Shown here: positions 1-8,640 of the stretch, piece by piece | Layout of the letters: every line of letters begins with the position of its first letter | How positions within the stretch are numbered: the first letter of the stretch is position 1 | Assembly: GCA_014634225.1 (NCBI GenBank) | Contig: BLFN01000134.1 | Location: 4,311,022 to 4,331,021 of the forward strand | DNA: 20,000 nucleotides | Origin: Acropora yongei | Taxonomy: Eukaryota; Cnidaria; Anthozoa; Scleractinia; Acroporidae | Direction: 5' to 3' | Made by a program: the position numbers and the translations under genes | Notes under the pieces: model-generated | Told to the model about the DNA's origin: nothing | Databases searched by the model: none | Seen by the model: only the letters and a program-made list of their open reading frames with translations

Positions 1-162
1 AACCCTTCGAAAGTATTGTCTATTGCTTAAATCATCAAGTTCAACTTTTGATTATTGCCTAATGTAATGCAGTTAGCATATTTGCCAGGATACCAAAACT
101 ATATTTTTGATAGCGTTATGTTAACCTCTCCATATAATTCAAAAATTACCCTTTTTCCTTGA

Positions 163-1490
163 AACATCAACGGACTCTCATCAAAAACATTTGCTGACAA
201 ATTACAAAATTATGATTGCCTAAACAGGGTTAACAATTTTGATTTCAAAATTCTCTCTGAGATATGAAAAATATCCAAAATTCAAGTTGAAGGTTTCAAA
301 ACGTGCTTGCAACTCTGGTGGGTTGGCTTTAATTAACAAACCCAATCTCAATACAAAAATCCTCGCCAACTTTTCTATGGCTTTTGCTCAAAAACAGAAC
401 AAGTCATATATATATATATATATATATGTGGCGTATACATTCCACCACAAAACTCCCGCCTTTTTCACACAGATCTAAAACGACATTGAAAGATGTTCCT
501 CCCTAAGATCGATTCTTATCATTGGCGATTTTAACTGCACAACAGGCAAATACTCGGATAGAGTATGCCAAGAACGTAACAGTTTCAACAAATGATCAAT
601 ATGAATTCTTATCATACGGCACCCATCGAAATAGTACTGATAACGAATTAAAGAACAATGGGAAACTGCTTTTGGAATCTATAGAAAAATAGACTTAAGA
701 ACTTTGAATGGTAGAGTTAGTGGTTACTCTCTACGAAGACCAACCCTTCATAGCAAAACGGGTGTAAGTGTTATTGATTACGCAATATGTGATTAGGATT
801 GATTCCGACACATCGCGAATTTCACTGTTAAGGAGCTGTCAAGTCATTCAGAGTACAACCCTTTTATACGATGTTATAACAATTAACCAAAATCCAATTG
901 CACCAGTTATTGGCGATACTTTATTACATCTTCCAAAACAATATCAGAGCCACGTTACAAACAGAACATGCACAGAAAATGATTAACGAGTATCTAGAGG
1001 AAACCGCGCCATCTGAAAATGTTATCACTTCTCTTTTAGCCGTGGAAACGATTTTCACAACAACCGCAGAACGATGTTTTTAAAGATATAAAGACCATTA
1101 AAAAGAAGAGTAATAATAAAATATCTTTCAACAAAAAATGGTTCGATAAAGAATGCCGTCTCAAGAGGCACGAACTACGAAAACTAGCCAATAAAAAAAC
1201 ACTGATATCCTCTCAATGTTACGTTAGGAGAAGAATACCATACACTCTTAAAGGCAGTATAAAACCTTCTAAATCACAAGAAAAATGAATTTGTTAATTC
1301 CAGGCTTTTAGAACTTGAAAACACTGTTGATGATTCGGAAAACAAATAACTTTAGAATTGTCTAAATCAATGGATGACACAATAAATTGAAACAAGCATC
1401 CTTCCCGTTACAGAAGAAAATTGGATATCCCATTTCCAATCACTCCACTCAAAAGAAACACTTAAACCCACATCAAGAAATGATTACTGA
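163..1490 (+). pseudogene. Decayed non-LTR retrotransposon (LINE): APE-type endonuclease and linker
   Basis: Pieced-together reading frames resemble the apurinic-type endonuclease (EEP family) of LINE elements, which nicks target DNA to prime reverse transcription. The fragment opens with NINGLSSK at 163, continues to ILSE near 253 (usual SETW glutamate region), GDFN near 524-535 (catalytic D and N), and VIDYAICD at 773-796. The usual SDHSP motif is degraded to SSHSEYNP near 842. A later stretch from about 1127 reads KKWFDKECRLKR, the conserved segment between endonuclease and reverse transcriptase, and ENWISHFQSLHS follows near 1410. Most of it is in one frame (starts at 2 mod 3) but the first part is one frame earlier, and several stops interrupt it. 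No reverse transcriptase domain follows, so the copy is 3' truncated or disrupted. The clade (L2/CR1/RTE-like) cannot be decided. Confidence 0.8.
406..427. repeat. (AT)n microsatellite, 11 units
   Basis: An uninterrupted AT dinucleotide run lies inside the LINE endonuclease sequence. The protein homology changes frame just after it, so slippage in this run is a likely contributor to the frameshift. Confidence 0.9.
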
Positions 1491-2160
1491 CTAGTTACGA
1501 AATTTAGAACAAAAATTGACTCTACAAATTCATGCCATCGACTATTTACTAAATACATTTAAAAATGTTCAAATATAGTTTTTTTCTATTACAAATCACT
1601 ACAAATTATGCTATCATCTGTACTAATTTGGCAAGTAGAGTACTACCGCCTTATGAAAGAACGAAAGAAAAAAAAAACATTTTTAATTTAATTCAAAGAT
1701 ATTTAGCGCATAATTGCTGCTTCTTGTTCCCCTCCACAACCTAAGTCTAAAAGTGTATTGTTTGTTCTAGCATACCTATCAGAGTCAGAGTGGGTTCTTG
1801 ATTCGCTTTTGAATTCCTCTGTTTTCTCAACAACAACAACAACAACTACAAGACATTGAAAAATGTGTTGCAGTGGATAACACTGTGCATGCGATTGCCT
1901 CTTCGTTTTTTTTTGACTGGCTAGCCAGTTATGCAGATAGTTTTTCTTATTAACTAATATAATTGTGGCACACTAACATTACTTGTACTTTTTCGACAAC
2001 AAAAACATGACTTAAGTTAAATTATTAAATAAAATTAATTTTGTCTCAAAATTTTCAAGCTGCGAGGCAGCAGCTTGTAATGAATATTCCTCACATTGAG
2101 CGAGCGATTTTTTGCAAGTAACATATCGAGGTGAACATGGGCTAAAATAAAAATAAAAAA
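1491..2160. other. AT-rich stretch with no recognised gene
   Basis: No coding homology is visible on either strand. It contains short poly-A and poly-T runs, a CAA trinucleotide run near 1829-1847, and a perfect 14-bp palindrome ACTGGCTAGCCAGT at 1916-1929. None of these adds up to an identifiable element. Confidence 0.5.
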
Positions 2161-2166
2161 AATTAA

Positions 2167-2213
2167 CGAACACCGCATCACGGCAAGAAAAGTCGACGAA
2201 ACACCGCGACAAT
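2167..2213. repeat. ACACCGC-type repeat units, first cluster
   Basis: The stretch contains GAACACCGCATCACGGC and GAAACACCGCGAC, related to the ACACCGCA units at 3193-3320. It looks like a small degenerate satellite patch; the unit order is irregular. Confidence 0.4.
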
Positions 2214-3190
2214 TATTTTTAGATATATAATTTTAACGTCTACACTTAACGTCATACTTCTATACCTTAACAATTTTCCACTAAATAAACAGACCATTGC
2301 AAGATTAGCAATTATAAGCGCTACTGGCAATTTGGCTGATTAAAGATGAGACGTGCGCTCGTCAGTGCATGCCTACGCGTTGATACTTTTAATACCCGTA
2401 AATCAGTTTTCCTGTACTTAACGAGAGAGCTCGTTTGTGTGAAGGTTCATGAACATAACTGAGAAGTTGACCTGAAAGCTGCCAAGTGATAAAACAACAT
2501 TTCCAGAGCGTCGAGCGTCCTCTTAGCAACAAGTATCGTCTCATCAATAAACTTCGGTGCTCAGTTTCTTTGATCTCTAGAGTATTTTAAAAGCTTCATA
2601 TTGTATTAAAGCTATATTATAACAATTTCAGGGAGGGGGAAGCCGAAAAACATTTCACTGTATAAGGCAATTATTAAATCGTATGGCTCTTCCAAAGCGT
2701 GACCTTGCGCCTAGCAGAAAAGTTGTGGAGCTCCCGATTTCTCCTTGAAAGTAGTTTCCACTTTCGTCACTGAATTTATTTTTCAACCGGTAGTTTTCGC
2801 CACCTTTTCCTTCTTCGCAGAAAAAAGCTACGCAATCAATGACACATTCCGTTTGGTCGTTTCCCGAATTTCAAGGATCAACCACTCTGACTTCTCTGAC
2901 CTCGGCCATGGTGTCCACGTGTCCAAAGATGGCTAGGCTCGGGGTGGCAGAGGTCAAGTTACTTGTCAAGTTACGTATTTGTCATATTTATTAATGAAAA
3001 CAGCTTCGCATAGCCAGCTTAAGCAAATTGACGACTAACTCGACAACGTTGGTCTGTATTTTATTACGAACTGAACACAAAATATTGTACGCGCTTGTCT
3101 TCAACTATCACAGATTAAGGATTAACTAAGTGCTAAATTTAGGTCTGAGGAAGATCACACAAGAAGTCACAGCTCCACAAATAATTTCAT
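2214..3190. other. No recognised gene
   Basis: I see no coding homology or RNA gene. The part from about 2690 to 2960 is less AT-rich than its surroundings and has a 63-codon open frame on the + strand, but its translation resembles no family I know. The rest is ordinary AT-rich sequence. Confidence 0.4.
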
Positions 3191-3192
3191 TT

Positions 3193-3320
3193 CACCGAAC
3201 ACCACAGCGTTAAAAACACAAACATCGCACACCGATTTGAGATCACCGCAACACCGCAGATTGAGGTTTTATTCACTGCATCACCGTATCAAAAATGCAT
3301 CAACACCGCAACACCGCAAT
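3193..3320. repeat. ACACCGCA-type short repeats, second cluster
   Basis: The 15-mer CACCGCAACACCGCA occurs exactly at 3244-3258 and again at 3304-3318, with further partial units (TTCACCGAACACCACAGC, CATCACCG) between and before. This is a degenerate array of an 8-bp ACACCGCA or ATCACCGCA unit. The same unit appears around 2167-2213. Confidence 0.6.
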
Positions 3321-3510
3321 TCCCCATGTCACCCTCCGTATCAGGTTACTACAACATATTGATTGGTTACTGTAAGAGTTGTTTAGGTGTTTAAGCTCAA
3401 TTTACAATTAATTTGCAGGAATAAATTTTTTAAACCACTTTCCGGAAAAATCCGCAGCGTTTGACTAAATAGAAATTGAAGTTCTGTATAATTTATTGAG
3501 ACTTACAATA

Positions 3511-3640
3511 GCCCTAACCCTAAACCCTAGCCCTATCCCTTAACACTGACCTCCAACCTAACCTAACCCTAACCCTAACCCTCATCCTAAACCGTAACCC
3601 TAACCCTAATTCGCAGCCTAACCCTAACCTTAGCCCTATT
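3511..3640 (-). repeat. Interstitial telomere-like repeat (CCCTAA)n, degenerate
   Basis: The + strand has many CCCTAA and CCTAAC units, with the cleanest run near 3565-3582. They are interrupted by variants (CCCTAGCCCTATCCC, CTCATCCTAAACCG). The - strand reads TTAGGG, the canonical metazoan telomere hexamer. Decay and internal position indicate an interstitial telomeric sequence rather than a chromosome end. Confidence 0.85.
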
Positions 3641-4300
3641 CATCACCCCACTTGACAGGTAACGGCTAAAAAGCAATTGAAGGTTCAATCATATTCTAGT
3701 GCTCAGCAGTGCAACAGATATATACATAGAACTACATAGAACTAGTAATAAAGATTGTTTCAAGCTCTTCTAGTCTCCAGATTATCCATGCATATGGGCG
3801 TTGATAAATCTTTTAATTTTATTGTTTCCAATTCAGTTTTCAATGTGTAATTTTAGAGAACTGCCTTGTAAGGAAAAAAACACTTTTTTTTCAATTACAG
3901 ATGTGTATGGAATCTAGAGAGTCATAAGAGTACAAAAGTTGTATTTATCCATTGTTGTAATTTAGAGATGGTGGGTGGGAAAGGATTGGAGTAGGCATCT
4001 TTTCCTTCTTCCTAAACTCATGTTTACCCAAGCAGAACTTGTATACTCCCATAGACACACCCAAAGAAAAAAAAAACAAACACTTCTATTTTTTTTCTTT
4101 CAATGTTGAACATGTGTAAATGAATTGTGACAAATTGTTATTTTGGAAAAAAACAGCACGTTACAAGGTGCAGAAGGGCATATCTCACCTTTACTACAAT
4201 TCCCTACCCATCACCGGTAAGACTCACCCACCAAAAAAAATTGTAAAAGTATTTTTAATGAATTTTAGTAAATCAAAGAATTCTAAATAAAAATTTTAAA
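3641..4300. other. AT-rich stretch with no recognised gene
   Basis: Only simple features are seen: an ACATAGAACT unit twice in tandem near 3723-3742 and several poly-A and poly-T tracts. No coding homology on either strand. Confidence 0.45.
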
Positions 4301-4301
4301 T

Positions 4302-4320
4302 TTATTATTATTATTATTAT
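4302..4320. repeat. (TTA)n microsatellite
   Basis: A short run of TTA trinucleotides that ends directly before a T-rich tract. Confidence 0.85.
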
Positions 4321-5030
4321 TTTTGTTTTGCTTTTTCAGCTCCACCAGATTTGGAGTATTTTAAGTCAGCAGATGTGAAAGCATTTCCTTTTCTAAAATT
4401 TTTTCATACTAAGCTCTGTTGGCGACTTATCATGTATTTGGTGACAAAAGTTGCATAAATTGTGCTAAATTTGGTGCTTGTAATTTTTTTTTCGGACAAA
4501 TTGTGAGCTCCTTTGGAGACAGACTTTTTTTTCTTGAAAGCCTAGCCATTGTAGATTAAAATTATATATAATTTGGCATTCTACTGTAAATAACTTTGAG
4601 GTGTTACTAAAAAGCAACATTAGGGTTAAAAATGGCTCAGCAGGGTTAATTTCTGGATTAATGTCTGGATTCTCAGCTATGGTTGAAAGCCGTATTCTGT
4701 GGTGTACCGGTGGGTTTTGTAGCTGCAACCTGACCGCAGTAGTACAGTAATGGCGGGTGGTGCCGTTACCGTTATTTAACAGCATTACCTAAGAGGGTAA
4801 ACTTTCTGGGAGTCTTGATCTCGAAGATTGCTGATCTATTTCAGAAAATTTCCATTTATGATTCTGGTAAAAATTTCGGCTGTAGAGACTTTGCCGTTGC
4901 CTTGGTGATAAAATTGAAGTTTGTGACTGATTCAATTAAAATGGAGATTTAATTGTGACTCGTTCACCTAATTGCCCTATTACTGAAAGGTGAAAAAAAA
5001 AAAAAAAAGTAAAAGTCCTTTTTTTACGAA
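4321..5030. other. No recognised gene; poly-A tract at 4993-5008
   Basis: The 106-codon open frame on the - strand between 4785 and 4465 has no recognisable motif and an ordinary composition, so I do not call it a gene. A run of sixteen A residues at 4993-5008 could mark the end of the SINE-like unit that follows; on that unit's strand it reads as poly-T. Confidence 0.4.
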
Positions 5031-5177
5031 GGTAGAACGTGACAGTACAACTATACTGATAAACCTATGGCCACGTTGCGCACTCTTACCGCCCCTCCTC
5101 CGTCAATGCTTCGTTTTACGGGTATTCAAAGCTACAGCTACGCAAATCAAAGGAAGTCGAAACAAACGTCGATCGAA

Positions 5178-5240
5178 TGACGGGGATCAAACTTGCGATC
5201 CTCCAGCTCAGAAGGCCGCGCACTAACCGATTGGGATAAG
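5178..5240 (-). mobile_element. tRNA-derived SINE head (body probably to about 5030)
   Basis: Read on the - strand, this stretch gives GGTTAGTGCGCGGCC (degenerate A box), a tRNA-like anticodon arm region around CCTTCTGAGCTGG, and AGTTTGATCCC (degenerate B box, consensus GGTTCRANYCC). These are the internal RNA polymerase III promoter elements kept in tRNA-derived SINEs. The sequence continues on the - strand into a GC-richer body (5177 to about 5030) and ends near a poly-T tract. There is no good acceptor stem, so a functional tRNA is unlikely. A tRNA pseudogene is the alternative. Confidence 0.6.
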
Positions 5241-5594
5241 TCTGTCTCTTATTATGATTACAGATTTCCCGATTACAAAACATCTGACTACGAACTGAGC
5301 GATTGCGTGATAGGAAGCCAAAGCGGAATGCTAATTTACGATCAGGGCAAGAATGTCGCCGCCTAATCTTCATTGGTTAATTTGCATGTCGACATTTCCT
5401 TTTTGTTGAGTGCAACCCATGTCTTGCTTTCAATGCGTTTGCAAAGCGCTCGTCAGAGAGAATTTTATTCAACTAATTAAGAACATACCTTTTTATATAC
5501 AAATTAGATAAGTAGCTACTTAACTCATTAGTGTGGTGATCTGATGAACGTGTGAAATAATCTACGTGTGAAAAAAGATTATATAAAGCTATCG
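5241..5594. other. Presumed 3' untranslated region of the Penelope-like fragment
   Basis: This AT-rich stretch lies directly downstream (on the - strand) of the GIY-YIG coding fragment and upstream of the SINE head. It has no coding homology. It holds a hammerhead-like string at 5428-5456, described as a finding. Confidence 0.35.
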
Positions 5595-6130
5595 TCGCCT
5601 ACTTGTGACAATTGCTATGTAAAACTTATTATCGTGGCGGCATTTAGGAATTAGTTCTGATCATTTGTTTGATAAAGACGGGTTGTTGGCTCTAATTGAG
5701 TAAAGTTTTTCTGTGAGGCATAAGTAGCACCACTTGCTTTTGTTGCTGTAGGCCCGGGCAGTTGCTAAAATACTCCAGTTAATTGTAAAATTGGTGTTGC
5801 TGTCTTTGAGTGTCCAGATATGTTTTGATAGTTTCTTGCTGTTTGAATAGTTTCTGTTCCGAAAAGAAAGTTTGTGTTGGTGTGAAGCTGTTTAAAAGTT
5901 CCTTCTGTAAGTCCTCCGTAATTATTTCCAATTATGTCCTGTTCTCTTGTTACGTTGGCGTTGTAGACGACGCTTGAGGTGAACGAGTTGTTTTTCAGCG
6001 GGCAGTCGTGTTTTTTTTCCTGCAGTTACAGTTGTTTTGCGTGGAGGGTGTCTTGCTTGTTTCGAGGATTTTTCTGTTGTGCTTCGTAATTATGGCTTGT
6101 AGGTTGTCTGTGCAACTATAACTGTTATAA
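5595..6130 (-). pseudogene. Penelope-like retroelement, C-terminal GIY-YIG endonuclease fragment
   Basis: Three - strand frames together resemble the C-terminus of Penelope-like elements, where a GIY-YIG type nuclease follows the reverse transcriptase. Reading from high to low coordinates: NSYSCTDNLQAIITKHN near 6127-6077, a Cys-rich CNCRKK near 6030, then VVYNANV with NYGGLTEGTFKQ (the GIY-YIG core region) near 5970-5890. After a frameshift near 5825 come IWTLKDSNTNF, NWSILATARAYSNKSKWC and CLTEKLYSIRANNPSL down to KCRHDNKFY near 5620. At least two frameshifts and a stop show it is dead. The reverse transcriptase part is missing, so it is a truncated copy. The family call is from remembered conserved strings; an unrelated GIY-YIG retroelement is the alternative. 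Confidence 0.75.
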
Positions 6131-6187
6131 CTGTTCCTTTTTGTAACTGTTCCTACATAACTGTAATATAACAGTTATAGCTGCACA
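6109..6187. repeat. Inverted repeat, 20-bp arms with one mismatch, 39-bp spacer
   Basis: The left arm (6109-6128) and right arm (6168-6187) are reverse complements over 20 bases except one position. The spacer repeats AACTGTTCCT twice. The left arm overlaps the 5' limit of the Penelope-like coding homology, so the right arm is an inverted copy of element sequence at its broken end. Confidence 0.85.
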
Positions 6188-6385
6188 AAACTTTAGCATT
6201 ACCTGCTTGGCAATTTTTTTTTTCATCGTACTTTGAGGAGGCCTCCATAGAGGTAAAAATTAAAAAAAAATCTTCTAACTTAGGTAAAGAGAACACTATG
6301 TGGTAACTTGCTAAAAGAAAAGAATAGCATTGTATTTGCAAGCCCTCTTTGTATTTGTCTATCCCCAGACCCAAAGAGGTAGTAA
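6188..6385. other. No recognised feature
   Basis: AT-rich sequence with poly-T and poly-A tracts between the inverted repeat and the GC-rich repeat. The 119-codon open frame on the - strand across this area shows no motif and runs through the GC-rich repeat, so it is treated as chance. Confidence 0.4.
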
Positions 6386-6389
6386 TGCT

Positions 6390-6423
<34 letters not shown>

Positions 6424-6435
6424 GTAAGGCGAATG

Positions 6436-6473
<38 letters not shown>

Positions 6474-6530
6474 TGATACTGCCCGCCCAGGACTGCCCGT
6501 TTCGTTCGCCAAAGTTCAAGCAGGTGCACG
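6386..6530. repeat. GC-rich dispersed repeat with CGAGCGGGCA motifs
   Basis: The segment stands out as GC-rich. GAGCGGGCA occurs twice (about 6413 and 6457) and its rough complement TGCCCG twice (about 6480 and 6492), which gives imperfect foldback potential. The string around TTCTGATTGGCTACCCGAGC resembles a repeat I associate with coral genomes; that is memory, not a search. The open frames across it are probably by-products of GC content. Confidence 0.4.
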
Positions 6531-6601
6531 AAAGTATTCTTTCGCCGAAATTATTTTCTGCCAAGGTAAAAACATTGTCATTTCTCTGTCTTTATGGAAC
6601 A

Positions 6602-6641
<40 letters not shown>

Positions 6642-6983
6642 ATGTTGATGAGTTTTAAAAATAGGTTTTGCAACAAAAACCGGCAAACACAAAGGTTTGC
6701 CAACAGTTTGCAGGGGCGCGAATCAAAGTCTTAACTAATTAACGACAATAACAACCTTAAACCAGGTTTTGTCGTTTAGCTGACATCAGAACTCGGCTTG
6801 GATAAAAAATATTACACGAATACGGTTGATTTCCTTGGCTGCTATGATCGATCGCACAAAGGACTGAAACAACATAAACAATGAGGACATTCCACTGTTA
6901 AATATGCGAAATTACAGAAAACACTATTGATTTTAAAACATGGCTGCTTTTCAGAAAGATGCAATACAGCTTTTTCATTAGTT
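6531..6983. other. No recognised gene
   Basis: Flanking DNA on the low-coordinate side of the LTR element. A short hairpin (GGCAAAC at 6682-6688 with GTTTGCC at 6695-6701) is present. No coding homology was seen on either strand. Confidence 0.4.
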
Positions 6984-6988
6984 GTACT
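6984..6988. repeat. Target-site duplication, GTACT (left copy)
   Basis: GTACT sits directly outside the LTR end here and again at 10926-10930 beyond the other LTR. Five base pairs is the usual duplication made by Ty3/gypsy integrases, so the LTR limits are real insertion boundaries. Confidence 0.85.
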
Positions 6989-7148
6989 TATTAAGACTCG
7001 CAAAACATATAGAAACCGGCAAGATCTAGAAAAAGTATTTTTATTACAAACGAGCGCGTATAATCAAGGGCCTGGGCCAACTTCATGTAGTTGTCGCGAG
7101 GTATAATACTTCATATATACGTCACCAAATATAACATTAGTCACAACA
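6989..7148 (-). repeat. 3' LTR of the gypsy-type element (160 bp)
   Basis: Direct repeat of 10763-10925. On the - strand it begins TGTTGTGACTAATG beside the polypurine tract and ends CGAGTCTTAATA beside the target duplication. It contains AATAAA (TTTATT on the + strand at 7040-7045) as a possible polyadenylation signal and GATTATAC as a weak TATA-like element. The blocks AATCAAGGGCCTGGGCC and CCAAATATAACATT are identical in both LTRs. Confidence 0.9.
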
Positions 7149-7160
7149 TCTCCCCCCGAG
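7149..7160 (-). promoter_or_regulatory. Polypurine tract
   Basis: The - strand reads CTCGGGGGGAGA immediately before the TGTTG start of the 3' LTR. In LTR retroelements this tract primes plus-strand DNA synthesis. Its position fixes the element's orientation as minus. Confidence 0.85.
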
Positions 7161-7689
7161 TTTAAGACACCTACATATTTACTATTAGGTGCAATTAATG
7201 ATAAGGGTATATTTAACAACAATTAAAAGGGAAAAAAACCTATTAGGAATAGAGTCAAGATAAATAACTAAACAAAGGCTATCCTTGAGTACACTATGTT
7301 CCTTGTGAACTAAATAAATTATACTTGGATACACCATTAAATGTGACCCATATCAGTCCTAAGCTATTCAGTTCATATCCTATTCAGTTCCTATTCAATA
7401 TTCCGAGCTGCCGCAAGTGTAGAAAACACATTTGTGCTTGTAATTCACCTAATGAAGATATTTAGGCACGCTGGAAATTTACTGCTGTTTTTTCTCGTTC
7501 CTCTTGATTACTGCCATTACTGCTCTGTTCAGTGTACCGGATCTGTACTTGTCTCTTGTTCAGGTAGTTCCACTATATTCTCCTCCTCAACATCTTTTTG
7601 GTAAATGGGTTGATCTTTTATGTCACCCGCACCGATCAAAAGTGTCTCTCCAATCTTCACTCTGTCCGCGCTCGTCTACATTCTCCTAG

Positions 7690-8640
7690 TACATAAGGAC
7701 TTTTGCAAGTTTGAATTGATTAGCAACTTGCTGGACCCCTGGGCCATCTGTAATCCACTGATTTTAATCACCGTGTAGAATACAGGCTTATATGGGGTTG
7801 ACCATTTGTTTCTCTTTCTTCGTCTTAGCATGACATCAGCTCCCCCCACAAAATTGTGTTCTTTACTAATTCCGCCTTCATCTGCCATCGTCTCCTTCTA
7901 CTGCCTGTCCTTCTCATCCATCATTTTATCTCTGCCGCTTCTCTCCTCCCGTGGCGCTGTGTAGTCCAACTTAGTCCTGACGGGCCTGTCCATCATAGCT
8001 TGATAACGTGAAATGCCAGTTGCAGGATGAGGTGTGTCTTTATAAGCCATTGACATATCCTGGACAGCCATGTTTCCATTTGATCCTGATTTCCCTTACT
8101 GGTGGGCAATTCGCTCTGTTTTGTTAAGGGTCTGCAAGAGTCTCTCCGCCTGTCTATTAGTCCTAGGTTGATTTGGCGTAGCTTTATGATGTACAATCCT
8201 TTTTCTTTTTCATTGCTCTGAAATGAACGGTGGTCTATTGTCTGAGGTTACCCGCCTAAGAATTCCAAGATAAGCAAAAGTCTTTCTCAGCTTCTCCTTA
8301 GTTTGCTTGAATCCAGTCGAAGACACCACCTCTACCACATGATACCGAGTTCTCTGATCAAGGGCCACGAAATTGTAATGACCTTAGGGGTAAAGTCGTC
8401 CGAAATCAATAGAGATTTGTTCCCTTGGTTCTTCAGGAATAATAGATGGCTAAATGAGCTCTTATCTGTGACTCTTAGTGGCTTCTGGACAGTCGAAACA
8501 GTTTGCACTTGTTTGGCTAATCAGGTGATTTATAACAGGGAGCCAATATTTTCCACGGAGGATCTGCTTCGTTTATGTCATACCAAGGTGTCCCAGTGTA
8601 TGCGCTGACATAATGATTTTCTGCTGTAGGTTTAATGCGT
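7690..8640 (-). pseudogene. Gypsy-type integrase, degenerate
   Basis: On the - strand the translation resembles Ty3/gypsy integrase, which joins element cDNA to host DNA. A CFDC pair near 8490 matches the end of the HHCC zinc domain. The core has the first D in SIDFG (8405-8407), the second D in TSDN (8240-8242) and E in NRQAERLLQ (8144-8146). These three are in one frame, but the D-E spacing is about four residues shorter than the usual 35 and stops lie between them. The C-terminal GPY-like segment reads HNFVGG, then RRKRNKWSTPYKPVFYTVIK near 7855-7750. Several stops and frameshifts make it non-functional. The open frames on the + strand here are shadows. Confidence 0.85.

Noticed and set aside
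1916..1929. Perfect 14-bp palindrome ACTGGCTAGCCAGT
   Set aside because: Isolated, with no loop or associated feature; palindromes of this length occur by chance in 20 kb at a modest rate.
4465..4785. 106-codon open frame on the - strand
   Set aside because: No known motif, no supporting context and no similarity to the transposon families present.
5178..5240. Functional tRNA gene
   Set aside because: The A and B boxes are degenerate and no acceptor stem pairs, so a SINE head or pseudogene fits better.
6153..6512. 119-codon open frame on the - strand
   Set aside because: It spans the right arm of the inverted repeat, AT-rich tracts and the GC-rich repeat, and has no domain-like pattern.
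8303..8608. + strand open frame over the integrase region
   Set aside because: Shadow of the degenerate integrase on the opposite strand.
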